The position numbers and the translations under genes were made by a program. From contig JAETXT010000001.1 in assembly GCA_019188255.1 (NCBI GenBank), positions 2,728,001 to 2,792,000 of the forward strand: a DNA stretch of 64,000 bases. Reading direction: 5' to 3'. The stretch comes from Verticillium longisporum (taxonomy: Eukaryota; Ascomycota; Sordariomycetes; Glomerellales; Plectosphaerellaceae). The notes under the pieces were generated by a model. The model worked only from the letters and a program-made list of their open reading frames with translations, was not told the origin of the DNA and made no database searches. Shown piece by piece: positions 23,486 to 34,930 of the stretch (the first letter of the stretch is position 1; every line of letters starts with the position of its first letter).

Positions 23486-23541
23486 GCACCGAGCACCGAG
23501 CACTGAGCACTGAGCACTGAGCATCGAGCATCGAGCATCGA
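23486..23541. repeat. 7-bp tandem repeat, eight copies
   Basis: GCAYYGA repeated eight times: two GCACCGA, three GCACTGA, three GCATCGA in that order. The block order points to stepwise expansion of each variant. Confidence 0.85.
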
Positions 23542-23782
23542 GCAGGCATCGTCCAGTCCCGTGGCCTGTACGAGGCCACGGTGGGTCTGTCATCCTTGCC
23601 TCCGTGTCATGTTCTCCCCTGGCCCCCAGGTCCCGCGCCCAAACGAGCACGTCACCGAGGTTCAACCGGCGCATCATCCGGGCTTCCAGGTGTCCTTTTC
23701 AGCGCTTCTTCAGTGGGCCACTGTGGTCGTGCCACGGACAGGCATGCACCTTACCTGCCCACGTAACTCGGGTGGAGGTGCC

Positions 23783-23847
23783 GTACCTACCTACATGTAA
23801 GGTAGGTAGGTACCTAGGTAGGTAGGTAGGTAGGTAGGTAGGTAGGG
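23783..23847. repeat. Perfect inverted repeat running into a GGTA microsatellite
   Basis: GTACCTACCTAC and GTAGGTAGGTAC are perfect 12-bp arms with a 7-base loop (ATGTAAG), directly followed by a CTAGGTA and about six GGTA units. Confidence 0.85.
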
Positions 23848-24355
23848 AGGAAGTCACCTGTAGAGACTTTGGAGCTCGGAACCTAAGGGTCCAGCTAGCT
23901 GCAGGGAACGACCAAAAGAAAGTCAGATATGCTCATGGGATTCTGTCGAGTTTACACGGAGGGGCAACACGGCATAACGGATGCCCCGTCAATATCGAGC
24001 CATCTACATCATCAAAGTAAAATGGTCATGGTGGTTCCACAGCAATGGATGGTACATGGTAGTCGAGAGCCAGGTCGTTTGAGGCACAGTGCCTTGTCTT
24101 GCTTGTGCAGTGCCTAGGCACGTCGCAGAAAGCAATGGCCACGCGGCTGGTCCCTGAACGTCACAGCTTGATGAGCCTAGGCCTACATGTACCTACCTTA
24201 GGTAGTGCTAGGTACGGTACCTACCTAAGCAAGTCTAAGGCCACAGTGCCACAGCGAGTGTCCTCTAGTCAGTACGTACCTCACATCAGTGCACCGTCAG
24301 TCGCGAGGGGACTGCCTGCCTATTCGTTGACTGAGATGCTTCCCTGCATCCCGGT

Positions 24356-24418
24356 CCATCCATCCATCCATCCATCCACCCATCCACCCATCCACCCATC
24401 CACCCATCCACCCATCCA
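24356..24418. repeat. CCAT / CCACCCAT microsatellite
   Basis: About five CCAT units change into about five CCACCCAT units, 270 bp upstream of the neo1 start. The six-frame reading of this tract gives a meaningless His/Pro repeat. Confidence 0.85.
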
Positions 24419-24690
24419 CGTCGGCATCATACCTCCTGGGCAGCTCAGTTTCTGGCCTGTCGGATGCATTCAGTATACCGGTCCGAACAAGCGTCGCCCT
24501 TTTCTTGATGTATCTATTGCCTCAGCCACTTTTCTACTTTCCGGCACGAGTCTGGCCTTGACGCCGCCCCAGGCTTTGGCTCCAGATGCAGCTGTCTTGT
24601 CAGCGTCTGACGCCCCGATCGACCCAAATCATCATCACCTTTCGTCAGCTCGCCTGAGCTGTAGAGGCTTCCTCCCCGACCGGCCGCGGC

Positions 24691-27600
24691 ATGCCTCCCA
24701 ACTCTTCCTATCGTCCCGCGGAGCCGCCAGATTCGCCGAATGATTCCGATTCAGACCTCGACCTCGACATTCAGGAGCTCGACCCTGCCACCACGTCCCA
24801 ACGCGGCCCCGCCCAAGCCAGACACGCCCGCGACACGGGAGAATCGCGCTCACCGAGGATAGCCCTTCGCAACCTCCGCATGGGTGGCCTGCGACGTGGG
24901 AACAGGAGTAGGGGTACGGCGAGCTCGGCCAGGACAGAGATGGCGCCGCCGACGATTCCCAGTCTCTGCTGGGCGGTGGCCACAGGCGGTCCACTTCACA
25001 GTCCGCCGACGGCAGTCGAGCCTCCGGTGACGATGCGCCTCTGCTGTCGGGACGGTCCCAGCCGCGATCTCGGCGTCGCTCCTCGGCGCAAGAAGGCCTG
25101 GGACGCCTGGCTGCCCTCGGTTCCAGTCTGAAACTCGCGAGCTTCATGGGCGGCAGTGCAGGCCCTGGCTCGGTCAAGGACGATTCTGGAGAAGCAGAGG
25201 AGGAGGACGACCCTTCCGCGGCGCGACACATTGCCGTGGGGTCTTTACAATCGACCAAATTCCCGCCGAATCTGATATCAAACGCCAAATACACGGCCCT
25301 CTCGTTTCTCCCCGTCACGCTATACAACGAATTCTCCTTCTTCTTCAACATGTACTTCTTGCTGGTCGCCCTGTCCCAGGCCATTCCGGCGCTGCGAATC
25401 GGCTACCTGACAACCTACGTGGCGCCCCTGGCCTTTGTTCTGATGATCACCATGGGAAAGGAGGCGTACGACGACATCGAGCGCAGGCGGCGAGACAATG
25501 AGGCCAACGCCGAGGCATACACTGTCCTCCGCTTTGACGAGCCGGGCCGGGCCTTGGCTTCCGAGCTGCGCCCTCACAAGAGGCTCAAGTCAGAGTCGAC
25601 CAAGAGGCGGGGAAGAAGCTGGTCAAGACGGCCGACAGGCTCTCAGACATTCGTGAAGAGGAAGAGCGCATGGAGGGCGATGGCCCACGAACGGGGCCGA
25701 CGTCATCGGTATACGAAATGCCCTGTAAATCACGCGATCTCAAGGTTGGTGATGTCTTGAAGCTGAGCAAGGGACAGCGGGTTCCCGCCGACGTTGTCAT
25801 TCTCAAATGCATCACCGCAGAGTCCGCCCAGGTCGAGGAAGAGGAGGCCCCCGTAGAGGAAGAATCGCTGCTGGTGGATGCCTTGGACGACGCGGCACCA
25901 GCAGCGTCTAGCAAAGGCAAAGACGTGGAGAACAAGGCCGAAGATGCCAGCGGCTCCAACGGTGAGACTTTCATCCGAACGGATCAGTTGGACGGAGAAA
26001 CAGACTGGAAGCTGCGCCTGTCTTCCCCTTTGACCCAAAACCTCCCGACGGAGGAGCTAGTTCGACTGCGAGTGACTGGTGGTAAGCCTGACCGCAAGGT
26101 CAACGAGTTTATGGGTGCGCTCCAGCTGTTGCCGACAAGGGAGGACGCTCAGAGCACGTCTGCCGACCATGGCTTTGGCGCGGACGCGGGGACCACGGCA
26201 CCCTTGTCCATCGACAATACGGCTTGGGCCAACACAGTGATTGCGTCCCAGGCAACAACGCTGGCCGTCATCATGTATACGGGCACGCAAACAAGGTCGG
26301 CTCTCTCCACGGCACCATCAAGGTCCAAGACGGGACTGCTTGAGAATGAGATCAACTCGTTGACCAAGATTCTGTGCGCCCTCACTCTGGCGCTGTCGGT
26401 GATTCTGGTTGCTCTTTTGGGTTTCGAAAATACCGAAGACAACCGCTGGTACATCAAGATCATGAGATACCTGGTTCTTTTCTCGACCATTGTGCCCATC
26501 AGCTTGCGCGTCAACCTCGACATGGGCAAGAGTGCGTACTCCTGGTTCATCCACCGCGATTCCGGCATACCGGGAACAGTGGTGCGCACCAGCACGATAC
26601 CAGAAGATTTGGGTCGCATTGAGTATCTGCTCAGCGACAAGACGGGCACGCTGACGCAGAATGAGATGGAGATGAAGAAAATCCACGTCGGGACCGTGTC
26701 GTACGCCAACGAAGCCATGGACGAAGTTGTTGCCTACGTCAAGCAAGGTTTCCACATTCAGTCAACAGTGGATCCGGCCTCTCAGAAGATGCTCATCACC
26801 CCTTCGTCAACTTTTGCGAGTACCGCCAACGTGGGCACCACCCGCACACGGCGAGAGATTGGTTCTCGCGTGAGGGACGTCGTGCTCGCGCTGGCGCTCT
26901 GCCACAACGTCACCCCCACAACGGAGGAGGAAGATGGCAAGACGATCACATCGTACCAGGCCTCTTCGCCCGACGAGATTGCCATTGTGCGCTGGACAGA
27001 GTCAGTTGGGCTTCGTCTTGTCCATCGCGATCGCACCGGTATGATCCTGGAGTACGCAGAAACAGGACGCCCCACGGTCCAGGTGCGCATCCTCGACGTG
27101 TTTCCGTTTACCTCCGAGGGCAAGCGCATGGGTATCATCGTGCAATTTTACGAGACGAAACAGTCGAGCCCTCCCGACCTGAGCAGCGGGGAGATTTGGT
27201 TCTACCAAAAGGGCGCCGATACCGTCATGACGTCTATTGTGGCGGAGAATGACTGGCTCGACGAAGAGACGGCCAACATGGCCCGCGAAGGCCTGCGTAC
27301 GCTGGTTGTTGGCCGGCGACGCCTGTCCTATGAGCAGTACCGAGAGTTTTCAAGAAGCCACCAGGAAGCCGCGCTCGCCATCACGGGCCGTGACGCCAAC
27401 ATGCAAAAGGTTGTGTCGCAGTACCTCGAGCGGGACCTCGAGTTGCTCGGCGTCACCGGTGTCGAGGACAAGCTGCAGAAGGATGTCAAGCCGTCTCTCG
27501 AGCTGCTCCGGAACGCGGGCGTCAAGATTTGGATGCTCACGGGCGACAAGGTGGAGACGGCACGCTGTGTGGCCGTCAGCTCGCGCCTCGTGGCCAGGGG

Positions 27601-28769
27601 TCAGTACATTTACACCGTGTCCAAGCTCAAGCGGAAGGACAACGCACAGGACCATTTGGATTTCCTTCGCAGCAAGACGGACGCGTGTCTGTTGGTCGAC
27701 GGCGAGAGTCTGCTGCTGTTCCTGACGCATTTCCGCATCGAGTTCATCTCGGTAGCGGTCCAGCTCCCGACCGTCGTGGCGTGCCGATGCTCTCCGACGC
27801 AAAAGGCCGAGATTGCGACGCTCATCAAGGAGTACACCAAGAAGCGCGTCTGCTGCATCGGAGACGGCGGCAACAACGTCTCCATGATCCAGGCGGGCGA
27901 CGTGGGCGTCGGCATCGGCGGCAAGGGGGGGCGGCCGGCGAGTCTGGCGGCCGACTTTTCCATTGAGCAGTTCCACTACCTCACCAAGCTGCTGGTCTGG
28001 CACGGCCGGAACAGCTACAAGCGGAGTGCAAAGCTGGCGCAGTTTGTCATCCACCGCGGCCTCATCATTGCGGTGTGCCAGACCATGTACAGCATCGCCA
28101 TCAAGTTTGAGCCACAGGGTCTCTACAAGGTATGTCGGCGTATACGTGCTTGGGCCAGTCTTGTGCGAGCTGACCAAGACTTAGGACTGGCTTCTCGTGG
28201 GTTACGCCACAGTGTACACGGCGTTCCCCGTGTTGTCGCTGGTGCTGGACAAGGACGTGGACGAGAACCTGGCCAACCTCTACCCAGAGCTCTACAAGGA
28301 GCTGACGTCGGGCCGCTCCCTCTCGTACCGCACGTTCCTCATCTGGGTCCTCGTGTCGGTGTACCAAGGCTGTGTCATTCAGGGTCTTTCGCAGATCCTG
28401 ACCGAGGTCCACGGGCCGAGGATGGTCGCCGTTTCGTACACGGTGCTGGTGCTCAACGAGCTGCTCATGGTGGCCATGGAGATCACGACGTGGCACCCCG
28501 TCATGATTGTGTCGATTGTCGGGACATTTATGATGTTTGCCGCGTCAATACCGTTCCTGGGCGACTACTTTGAGCTGGAGTTCCTGCTCACCCTGTAAGT
28601 CTGCTCCCCTCGTCAGAGTTTCTTCCCAGGCACGATCGCTGACAGTCGCAGTGGGTTCTACTGGCGCGTCCTCGCCATCGGGGCCATATCGCTCATCCCT
28701 CCGTACGCGGCCAAGTTGATCGGGCGCGCGCTGAAGCCGCCATCGTACAGGAAGGTACAGAGCACATGA
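24691..28769 (+). CDS. NEO1: P4-type phospholipid flippase Neo1 (frame broken twice)
   Basis: Neo1 (ATP9A/B in animals) is an essential Golgi/endosome P4-ATPase that flips aminophospholipids and acts without a Cdc50 subunit. Exons: 24691-28129, 28185-28594, 28652-28769 (introns 55 and 57 bp). Motifs in order: N-terminal DSDLDLDIQELDP; KYTALSFLPVTLYNEFSFFF; the A-domain QLDGETDWKLR (about 433); phosphorylation site SDKTGTLTQNE (Asp about 650); MLTGDKVETA; hinge CIGDGGNNVSMIQAGDVGVG; then C-terminal membrane segments (GYATVYTAFPVLSLVLD, VSYTVLVLNELLMVAME, FYWRVLAIGAISLI). Two one-base losses in G4 runs, 24911-24914 and 25609-25612, shift the frame; the parts rejoin as SRG-YGELGQDRDG and TKRRG-KKLVKTADRL. 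Corrected length 1322 residues. An any1-like gene, whose yeast homologue antagonises Neo1, lies at 55134. Confidence 0.96.
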
Positions 28770-29108
28770 TGAGGGGGGCAGAGTGTTCGGGTCGGGCGTT
28801 ACGGCGGGATGAATACTAGAGTCGGTCAAGGCCGCGCTGCATCAGCTATACGGCGTTCGCGTTATCAATGAATGGTATTGATGAGTATTTTCTCATGGTG
28901 AACTTGTGTCTGTTCATCGCTGTGCTGGCCACGGATCCACGGTCATCCCCCACTCTATGCTAGAGCTGTGTAGCTATAAGCTGCAGCTATAAGCTGTAGC
29001 TATAAGCTGTAGCTATAAGCTGCGTAGCCTCCAATACATCAGCCACATGGCTCTTAACGTACACACCAAGTCTCATGACATTATACAGCAGACTGCACAG
29101 ACCATCCC
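28770..29108. other. Convergent spacer neo1/cyc2-like
   Basis: Short region between convergent stops, with the 13-bp repeat at 28972-29023; no gene seen. Confidence 0.5.
28972..29023. repeat. 13-bp tandem repeat, four copies
   Basis: AGCTATAAGCTGY four times (28972, 28985, 28998, 29011). The unit is nearly palindromic (AGCTATAAGCT), so several small hairpins are possible. It lies 200 bp past the neo1 stop and 87 bp before the end of the facing gene. Confidence 0.85.
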
Positions 29109-30429
29109 TCAAAGCTTCAACACGAGCCAATCCCGCAGCAACCCCCCCATCTCGCCCAGAACCCCGCCAACACGCCCCTGCACCTGCCCGCCGCCCCTCC
29201 ACGGCCTGGCGCCCGCCAGCGCCGCGACGAAGCCGTCGGGCCCCGACACGACCAGCAGGTTCTTGCCCGGCGCCGCACCCGCGCACGCGCACGCGCACGC
29301 CCCGGCGGGGAAGCGAGACCGCGTGCCGGCATTGGGCACGGCGACGTGGCGCGTCTGCGCGTGCAGGGCGCACGCGTCGGAGTGCGGTGCCGCGGGCGCG
29401 GCGCGGAGGGTGGCGGCGAGGACGGCGGCGGAGAGGGGCGCCGTGGCGCCGTCGATGAAGAGGTGGACTTGCAGGGAGGGGTGGCGGGCCTGCAGGGCCA
29501 GGAGGTCGCGGGTTGTCTGGGTCGGGGCGGCCATGTCTGGGGTTAGGCGCTCGGGCGCCGGGGCCGCGGCGTGGAAGGGGTTCCACCAGGGGCGGCGCGG
29601 GGAGGCTGCTGCTGCTGCTGCTGCTGGCTGGGTGGCCTGGATCTCGTCGCGGGCGCGGACGGCCCAGAGGATGGTCACGTCCGGTGGAGGGCTGTCGGTG
29701 CGGTCGAGGACGGAGTGTGCGGCTTGCAGGGCCGAGGCGATGCCGGTGCCGCCTGCGAGAAAGACGAGGCGGCCCGCGGGACGGAGGCGGGCTTGGAGAT
29801 CAAAGCTGCCGTGGGGTCCGCGGAGGTCGATGGTGGCGCCGAGGGGCAGGCGGCTCAGATACGTGGAGACTTCGCCGCCGTCGATGGCGCGCACGAGGGA
29901 GCGCAGGGCGCCGGGGGTGCGTTGGGGAGCGGCGTGTACTCGCGGGCGATCTGCAGCTGGGGCTGTTTGACTTCGAGGGACCAGAGGTCGTTCGCTGTCC
30001 AGGGGCGGCGAGCTGGGCGGCTACCTCGGATGGTGGGAGGGTGGTGGAGGGGTGGAGAGTGAGGACGAAGGAGCTCGCTGATACGGGTTCGCGGTCTACC
30101 AGGGTGAAGGGGGTGAAGCGGTGGTCGTTGAATATGTGAGCTGACGACGGGGCTGAGTCGTCAGTGGTGAGATGGTAGATGGCGGAGGCGGTGATGAGGG
30201 TGAAAGCCAGGAGCTTGGATGTTGCCGAGCGGCGCGGCCGAGGCGTTGGGCTTGGTGTTTGAGAGGTGGTTGAGAAGTGTCCCACCCAATATGGGGAGGT
30301 TGGCCTTGATCTGAGTCTTGTGCTGCAGAGTCTTATCGTTGATGTTGATGATGATGAGGGAGAAGTCTGCGTCAATATCCTCGTGCGTATCAAGCCCCCC
30401 CGTATGGGAAGGTTCCAGCTTGGAAGCAT
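29109..30429 (-). CDS. Cyc2-like mitochondrial FAD/NAD(P) oxidoreductase (frame broken twice)
   Basis: Ferredoxin-reductase-fold flavoprotein resembling yeast Cyc2, which supports cytochrome c maturation at the mitochondrial inner membrane. Seen in order: Arg/Ser-rich leader, a hydrophobic segment KLLAFTLITASAIYHL, substrate-domain start FTPFTLVDREPVSASSF, the flavin motif REYTPLPN (RxYT/S), GATIDLRGPHGSF, and the nucleotide-binding RLVFLAGGTGIASAL with C-terminal LLVVSGPDGFVAALAG. Two one-base losses: a G4 run at 30002-30005 (then WTANDLWSLEVKQPQ is in the next frame) and a G5 run at 29913-29917 (then ALRSLVRAIDGGEV). Corrected length from the ATG at 30429 is 440 residues, a multiple of three. 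The start is uncertain: frame is open further upstream to 30600. Mcr1-type cytochrome b5 reductase is the alternative. An Ala-run insertion lies before PWWNPFHAA. Confidence 0.75.
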
Positions 30430-31518
30430 CTTTATCAATTGTCTCTCGCCAAGGATGGAGAGGTCGTGAAGAACTCGAGATAACCAGACTTCCGAGCTCA
30501 GCATTGATGAGAGTCGTCGAGATCTGAATGTCCGTCCCGTTGGTGTCTCCACATGACACGAGATCACGTGAGAGCGTGATGCCCCTGAGCCTTTCGGCAC
30601 ATCCTCAACACTATCGCAGAACTAATTCATAAGGCATCTGAAATCTCGATGCTGAGATTCTTTAGGGCACCTCTCTTTGCCCTCTAGCTGAGCACCAGGT
30701 GACCAGATCCCTTTCGTCGCGGTGGGGGATGGACCTGACGATAAAGAGCAGATTCGTGTTCAGGCATCATAATGGAGGTCACGTAGTAGGGCAAAGCCTC
30801 AGTCGTCAGTCTGTCAGTTCATCCCTACTCGATGTCGAGGACAGGCAAGAGTCAGCAAGCCGTCATCAGGACCCAAGACCCATCGTCAACCGCTGCTGCA
30901 GATCATCCTGGTCCACGTGGAGACGGGCCATCTTGCAGCATGCAACAGGTCTTTCAAAGTCGGCCAACCGGACCCTCGGACCACGAGATATTTCGGTCTG
31001 GGATGACACCTATTGTTCCCTACCGATAGCCTCAGCCCACGTCAAACGAATACCAGCAGGAAAATCCCCTCGAATCGTTGCTCCTTTGAGCTCACACCCT
31101 GATCCAGGCACACGAGACATGTGGACCAGACGCCGAAGCCACCAGAGGGCAAGCGCTTGGAGTAGTCTGCAGCCCCGAGCTGTGGTGGTTTCCGTCATGG
31201 GTAGCACGGTGTTCGAGGTCGTAAGATCTGACCCCAACCTCCGCTGAAGAGATCCACGGGCCGGCCAGGTTTGCATGAGTTACACAGAGACAACGCACCA
31301 TCCAATGCTTAGCCCAGTGGTCAGATGTAGGAAAAAAGGACTTGAATCCCGATCACGCTGCACAACCGGCTTGGCGTCAGCGAGAGCCAAGCCCAAGCAC
31401 ACACATGCACTTCATCCCCATGACGCTCAGACACACCACCGACTTGGCGAGTAACCGCGAAGCATTCAGAAGTACAGCCGGAATCACGACAGGCTTCCAA
31501 TCTTTATACACACCTGGT
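30430..31518. other. Intergenic region aim32/cyc2-like
   Basis: 1.09 kb between two minus-strand genes. Short frames on both strands have no recognisable motif; I see no gene. Confidence 0.45.
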
Positions 31519-32971
31519 CTACATCCTCAGCATCTTCCTCTGCTGATCGATGCCGCCGCGGAACATGTCAGCAATGACACGCCCCCCCAGGATGGTCTCC
31601 TTGACGATGCCCTCGACGTGCCGCGGCTCCACGCGCCCGTACCAGATGCCCCTGCCCGCAAGGCCATGCTCGGTGCCGTCCTGCGCCCTCATACCCGGCG
31701 GCACGTAGACGATGACATTGCCGGCAAACTTGTGGCCGCCAATATGGCTGATGAGGCCGACCCGCGCCGCCGCCGCACCCCTCTGTGGCGCCCCCTCGCC
31801 GCCGTCGCGCGCAGTGGCCCCCTCCTCGAGCCTCCGCCCCTGGTTCTCCTCGACGTCGCCCTCGACCTCCCCCTTCAGGACAGACACGCCGGCCGCGTCG
31901 AGCTGCGTCTCGAATTCGCTGCGCAGCACGGGCCCGGTGATGCCACACCGCGCATCCCGCCCGCCATGGCCGCAGATGAGCACGAGGACGTCCTGCACGT
32001 CCTGCACGCCGTACAGCATCTCGCGGTAGGCCTCCTTCCGCAGCAGGCGGTCCCGGTGCACCGGCGACAGGCCGTCGTGCACGGGATGCAGGGCCTCGGG
32101 CAGGAGGTAGCCCTTGGCCAGCGCCTGGACGCTCTCAAAGGACACGCGCGGCAGGAAGGGCACATACTTGAAGCTGGGGAGCAGGTAGGCCGACGTGGTC
32201 TGCAGCTCGGCCCTGCGGCGGGGCGTTGACGACGGGAACGACGCGTTGAGCACCGAGACGTTGTGAAAGGGCTGTTGGAGGGCCAAGGCGCGCGCGACTT
32301 ACCGTCAGTCGGGTACATGTTTCGGAAGAAAGGAAGATTTTCACATGGCAATCCGCACCAAGACAGGTCTCTGCCAGCATGCCTCATACATAATGCCAGA
32401 ATTCCTCATACATCAAAAAAAGAGAGAAAAAACTCACATCGCTGTAGGTCCCACCCCTACCAAAGAGCTCCTTCAGATCAGCAGCGAGGTTGTCGCCGCT
32501 GTCCTCCTCCTCGATACGCGACGCCCAGTCGTCGCGCCCTGTGCACACGAGCACTTGCTCAGCATAGCCCGAGATGACGCCGTTGAGGGGGCTCGTGTGG
32601 TCAATGTCGAGACCCGGTGGCGTGGGCGCGCAGCTACACGTCGGCGCCGGGCACGTCGGTATCGTGGCGAAGGGGGGGTCTGGCGCTGACGCCGCTGGCC
32701 TCGGCGGCCTGGCTTTTGGCCGAGAGGTGGAGGATGCCGAAGAAGACGAAGGCGAGGACGAGGGCGAAGACGGTGATGACGAGGCTGCTGACGATGACGA
32801 GGCTGCTGACGATGACGAGGCTGCTGACGATGACGAGGCTGCTGACGATGACGAGGCTGCTGCTGCTGCAGAGGATGCTTGGAGGACATGCTGGCGCGCG
32901 GCAGAGACGCAGACGGCGCGTCTCTCAGGCGCGAGGCGCCGTGCTGCGGCTGCCATTGGACGGCAGAACAT
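31519..32971 (-). CDS. AIM32: AIM32, thioredoxin-like [2Fe-2S] (sucrase/ferredoxin-like) protein
   Basis: Aim32 is a mitochondrial thioredoxin-like ferredoxin involved in redox quality control. Exon 1 (32971-32438) has an Ala/Arg-rich presequence, a Ser/Ala low-complexity insertion coded by five 18-bp repeats, then CPAPTCSCAPTPPGLDIDH with the first cysteine cluster, and LVCTGRDDWASRIEEE...SGDNLAADLKELFGRGG. A 166 bp intron (32272-32437, GTGAGT...CAG) follows. Exon 2 (32271-31519) has FHNVSVLNASFPSS, AYLLPSFKYVPFLPRV, DGLSPVHRDRLLRK, the second ligand motif LICGHGGRDARCGI (HxxxxxC), and ISHIGGHKFAGNVIVYVPPG, GIWYGRVEPRHVEGIV. Length 428 residues, no frame break. Both metal-ligand motifs are kept, so a cluster is expected. 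Confidence 0.93.
32775..32864. repeat. 18-bp in-frame tandem repeat in aim32
   Basis: GATGACGAGGCTGCTGAC (plus strand) five times, the last with two changed bases. On the coding strand it encodes repeated Ser4-Ala2 blocks just behind the presequence. Unit length is a multiple of three, so copy number can vary without breaking the gene. Confidence 0.9.
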
Positions 32972-34930
32972 GGTTTAATCTGAACGGGTAATGACAAGAA
33001 GTGAGGAGGCGAGAGAGGCACAGAGTCGTGGTGATGCTCTAGGGAAATCGGGATGAGATGCCGATACTGGGTGACGACGACTGAAGTGCCGAAAGGTGCA
33101 AGACGAGCCAGACGCGTCAGGGTGTGGCACCGGCCCTGTGGCAGGGCTTGTGTCACTGTGGCACAGGAGAACGGCAGTCCGCAGCGGATGTACATGTACT
33201 GTAGCTGCTGTGGCCCCAGTGGCTCCAGTGGCCCCAGTGGCCCACAGACTGCCCTGTATCGCCCCTTCCTCCCCCGGAGTTCTGATCTCCCCCGCCGGGT
33301 AAGCACGACCCACCGTCGGATCCGAAGTCGGAGTTGCAGCACCCTTGCTTACTTCATCAGCCGCCCCTGCCAACTTACCTCAGCCTTGAGCCACTGTCCT
33401 GAGCTCACATCGCACACGGGCCGGTTTGCCGTCTCCCGGAACTCCGCCTCGGACCCAAGATCTGTCCGACCATGTGTCGCATCCATCCAATTTTCGTCCA
33501 AGCTGATTTACCAGTCAGGCTGAAAGCACACACACCCAACATGGCATACTACTCTGCACCTGGCCATGCCATCCGCCTACCTGACCTACCTAGGCTTGCT
33601 AGGACACACGCGCTGCATATCTGCAAGCCCATTAATCTCCTAGGCGGCCCCGGTTGTCTTCCCGCCTGCCAATCCACTCGGGGTACCTACAGACTACAGA
33701 AGGTACATGGACCTCGAACCAACCGGTACAGTCCTGTATGTACCAAGGGTACATGTCCACCTGCCGAGCCCTCCACACCACACCCGAGACCTCGATTCTT
33801 ATGCCCTCTTTCGCCGCGGCATAACCAATACGACGAACCGCGCCAACAGGAATCCTTCGCCTTTCGATCTGCCCTTGGCGAAATCCATTTTTTTCTCTCT
33901 CTTTTTGTCTGGGGTCCATCTCCATCTAAACCCCCCTTCCCTTCCCCTTTACATGTACATGTCCGCCGGGTATCCAACAACCCCTGGCCCTTCTCTCGGC
34001 GCGCCTTCGATGTCTCCCCTTGTTCCCCGCCGTCAGATGGCTTTACCGAGCTGCATGCCCCCCCCTTCTTCCGTGGAGCCCGGCCGGTCCATCTTCACTT
34101 ACCTTACACAGTACGACCTGAGAGCCCTATCCACTCTCGCTCGGTCTTGCCAATTGCGGTTCATGTGCACCGGGCCATCCCCGGTTCTGCTTCCCTGAAG
34201 TCTGTTCCCTGAAGGCTTGAACCCCCCCTGTGCACCCCCTGCAAGGTTACCCTGCGCCGAACCGACAAGATGCACACATTGCTCGATCGAGCCAAGGGGC
34301 TCAAATCCTTCTTTTTTATCTCCTGCCAGAATAGTGGTAGTCAACAGGCAAGCGAACCTTCTTCGTCTTCGTCGTGTTGTTGTTTATAGCATCACGTCGG
34401 CCGGCGGTAACCGGCTGGCATGTGCTTCTTTGCTTCTTTGCTTCTCTGCTTCTGGAACTATATACCGTGTCCTCGTGTACAGGGGTGTGTATTTGTGTGT
34501 ACATGTCAGTGTGTGTGTGTGTGTGTAGAGTTATGTGTCGTCTTCGTACGTGGACGAGAAGGAATAAAAATAATGCTGCTGCCCGCGAACGATGCTGCTG
34601 CTTCGTGCTGCTCGTATATTGACACATCTCGCGCCCCGTCGCCTTCACCAACAATCATTGTCTGTCCTCCAAATGCTGTAGTCCGTGTAAACATTATGAA
34701 AGTATGAAAACAAAAAAAGGCCATCAGATGTGTTGAGAAAATCAAGACCCCCCAAGCGCCATGCTATGCAAAGTAAAAATCACAATGTTATCCCTCCAAC
34801 CTCTCCCCCTCTCGTTCGCTTTGCCCCCCGCCCCTGTCACTCGATGACACACACATACCGCACCCTTCTGTACACGCTATGCGGAGGCAGGCAGACATAG
34901 GGTCGGCAGAAGCCCTGCCCTGCCCTTCCC
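32972..34930. other. Intergenic region between the Zn2Cys6 gene and aim32
   Basis: 1.96 kb upstream of aim32 and 3' of the transcription factor gene. There are CCAGTGGC-type repeats (about 33216-33244), a CT-rich part (33800-34100) and a (GT)9 tract (34509-34526). No coding sequence recognised. Confidence 0.45.
34509..34526. repeat. (GT)9 microsatellite
   Basis: Nine GT units in the intergenic region. Confidence 0.8.

Larger units (their letters stand above)
23008..24690. other. Divergent intergenic region sec16/neo1
   Basis: 1.68 kb without a supported gene but rich in simple repeats: a 7-bp repeat (23486-23541), an inverted repeat plus GGTA tract (23783-23847), TACCTAGGTA-like motifs near 24190-24230 and a CCAT/CCACCCAT tract (24356-24418). 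Confidence 0.5.

Noticed and set aside
31342..32229. 295-codon plus-strand open frame
   Set aside because: Antisense shadow of aim32 exon 2, which has clear family motifs.
32272..32437. A possible small extra exon inside the aim32 intron (an internal ATG followed by GTAAGT)
   Set aside because: The flanking exons join in phase as GGTYSD-PFHNVS, the expected conserved sequence, with no need for an extra exon.
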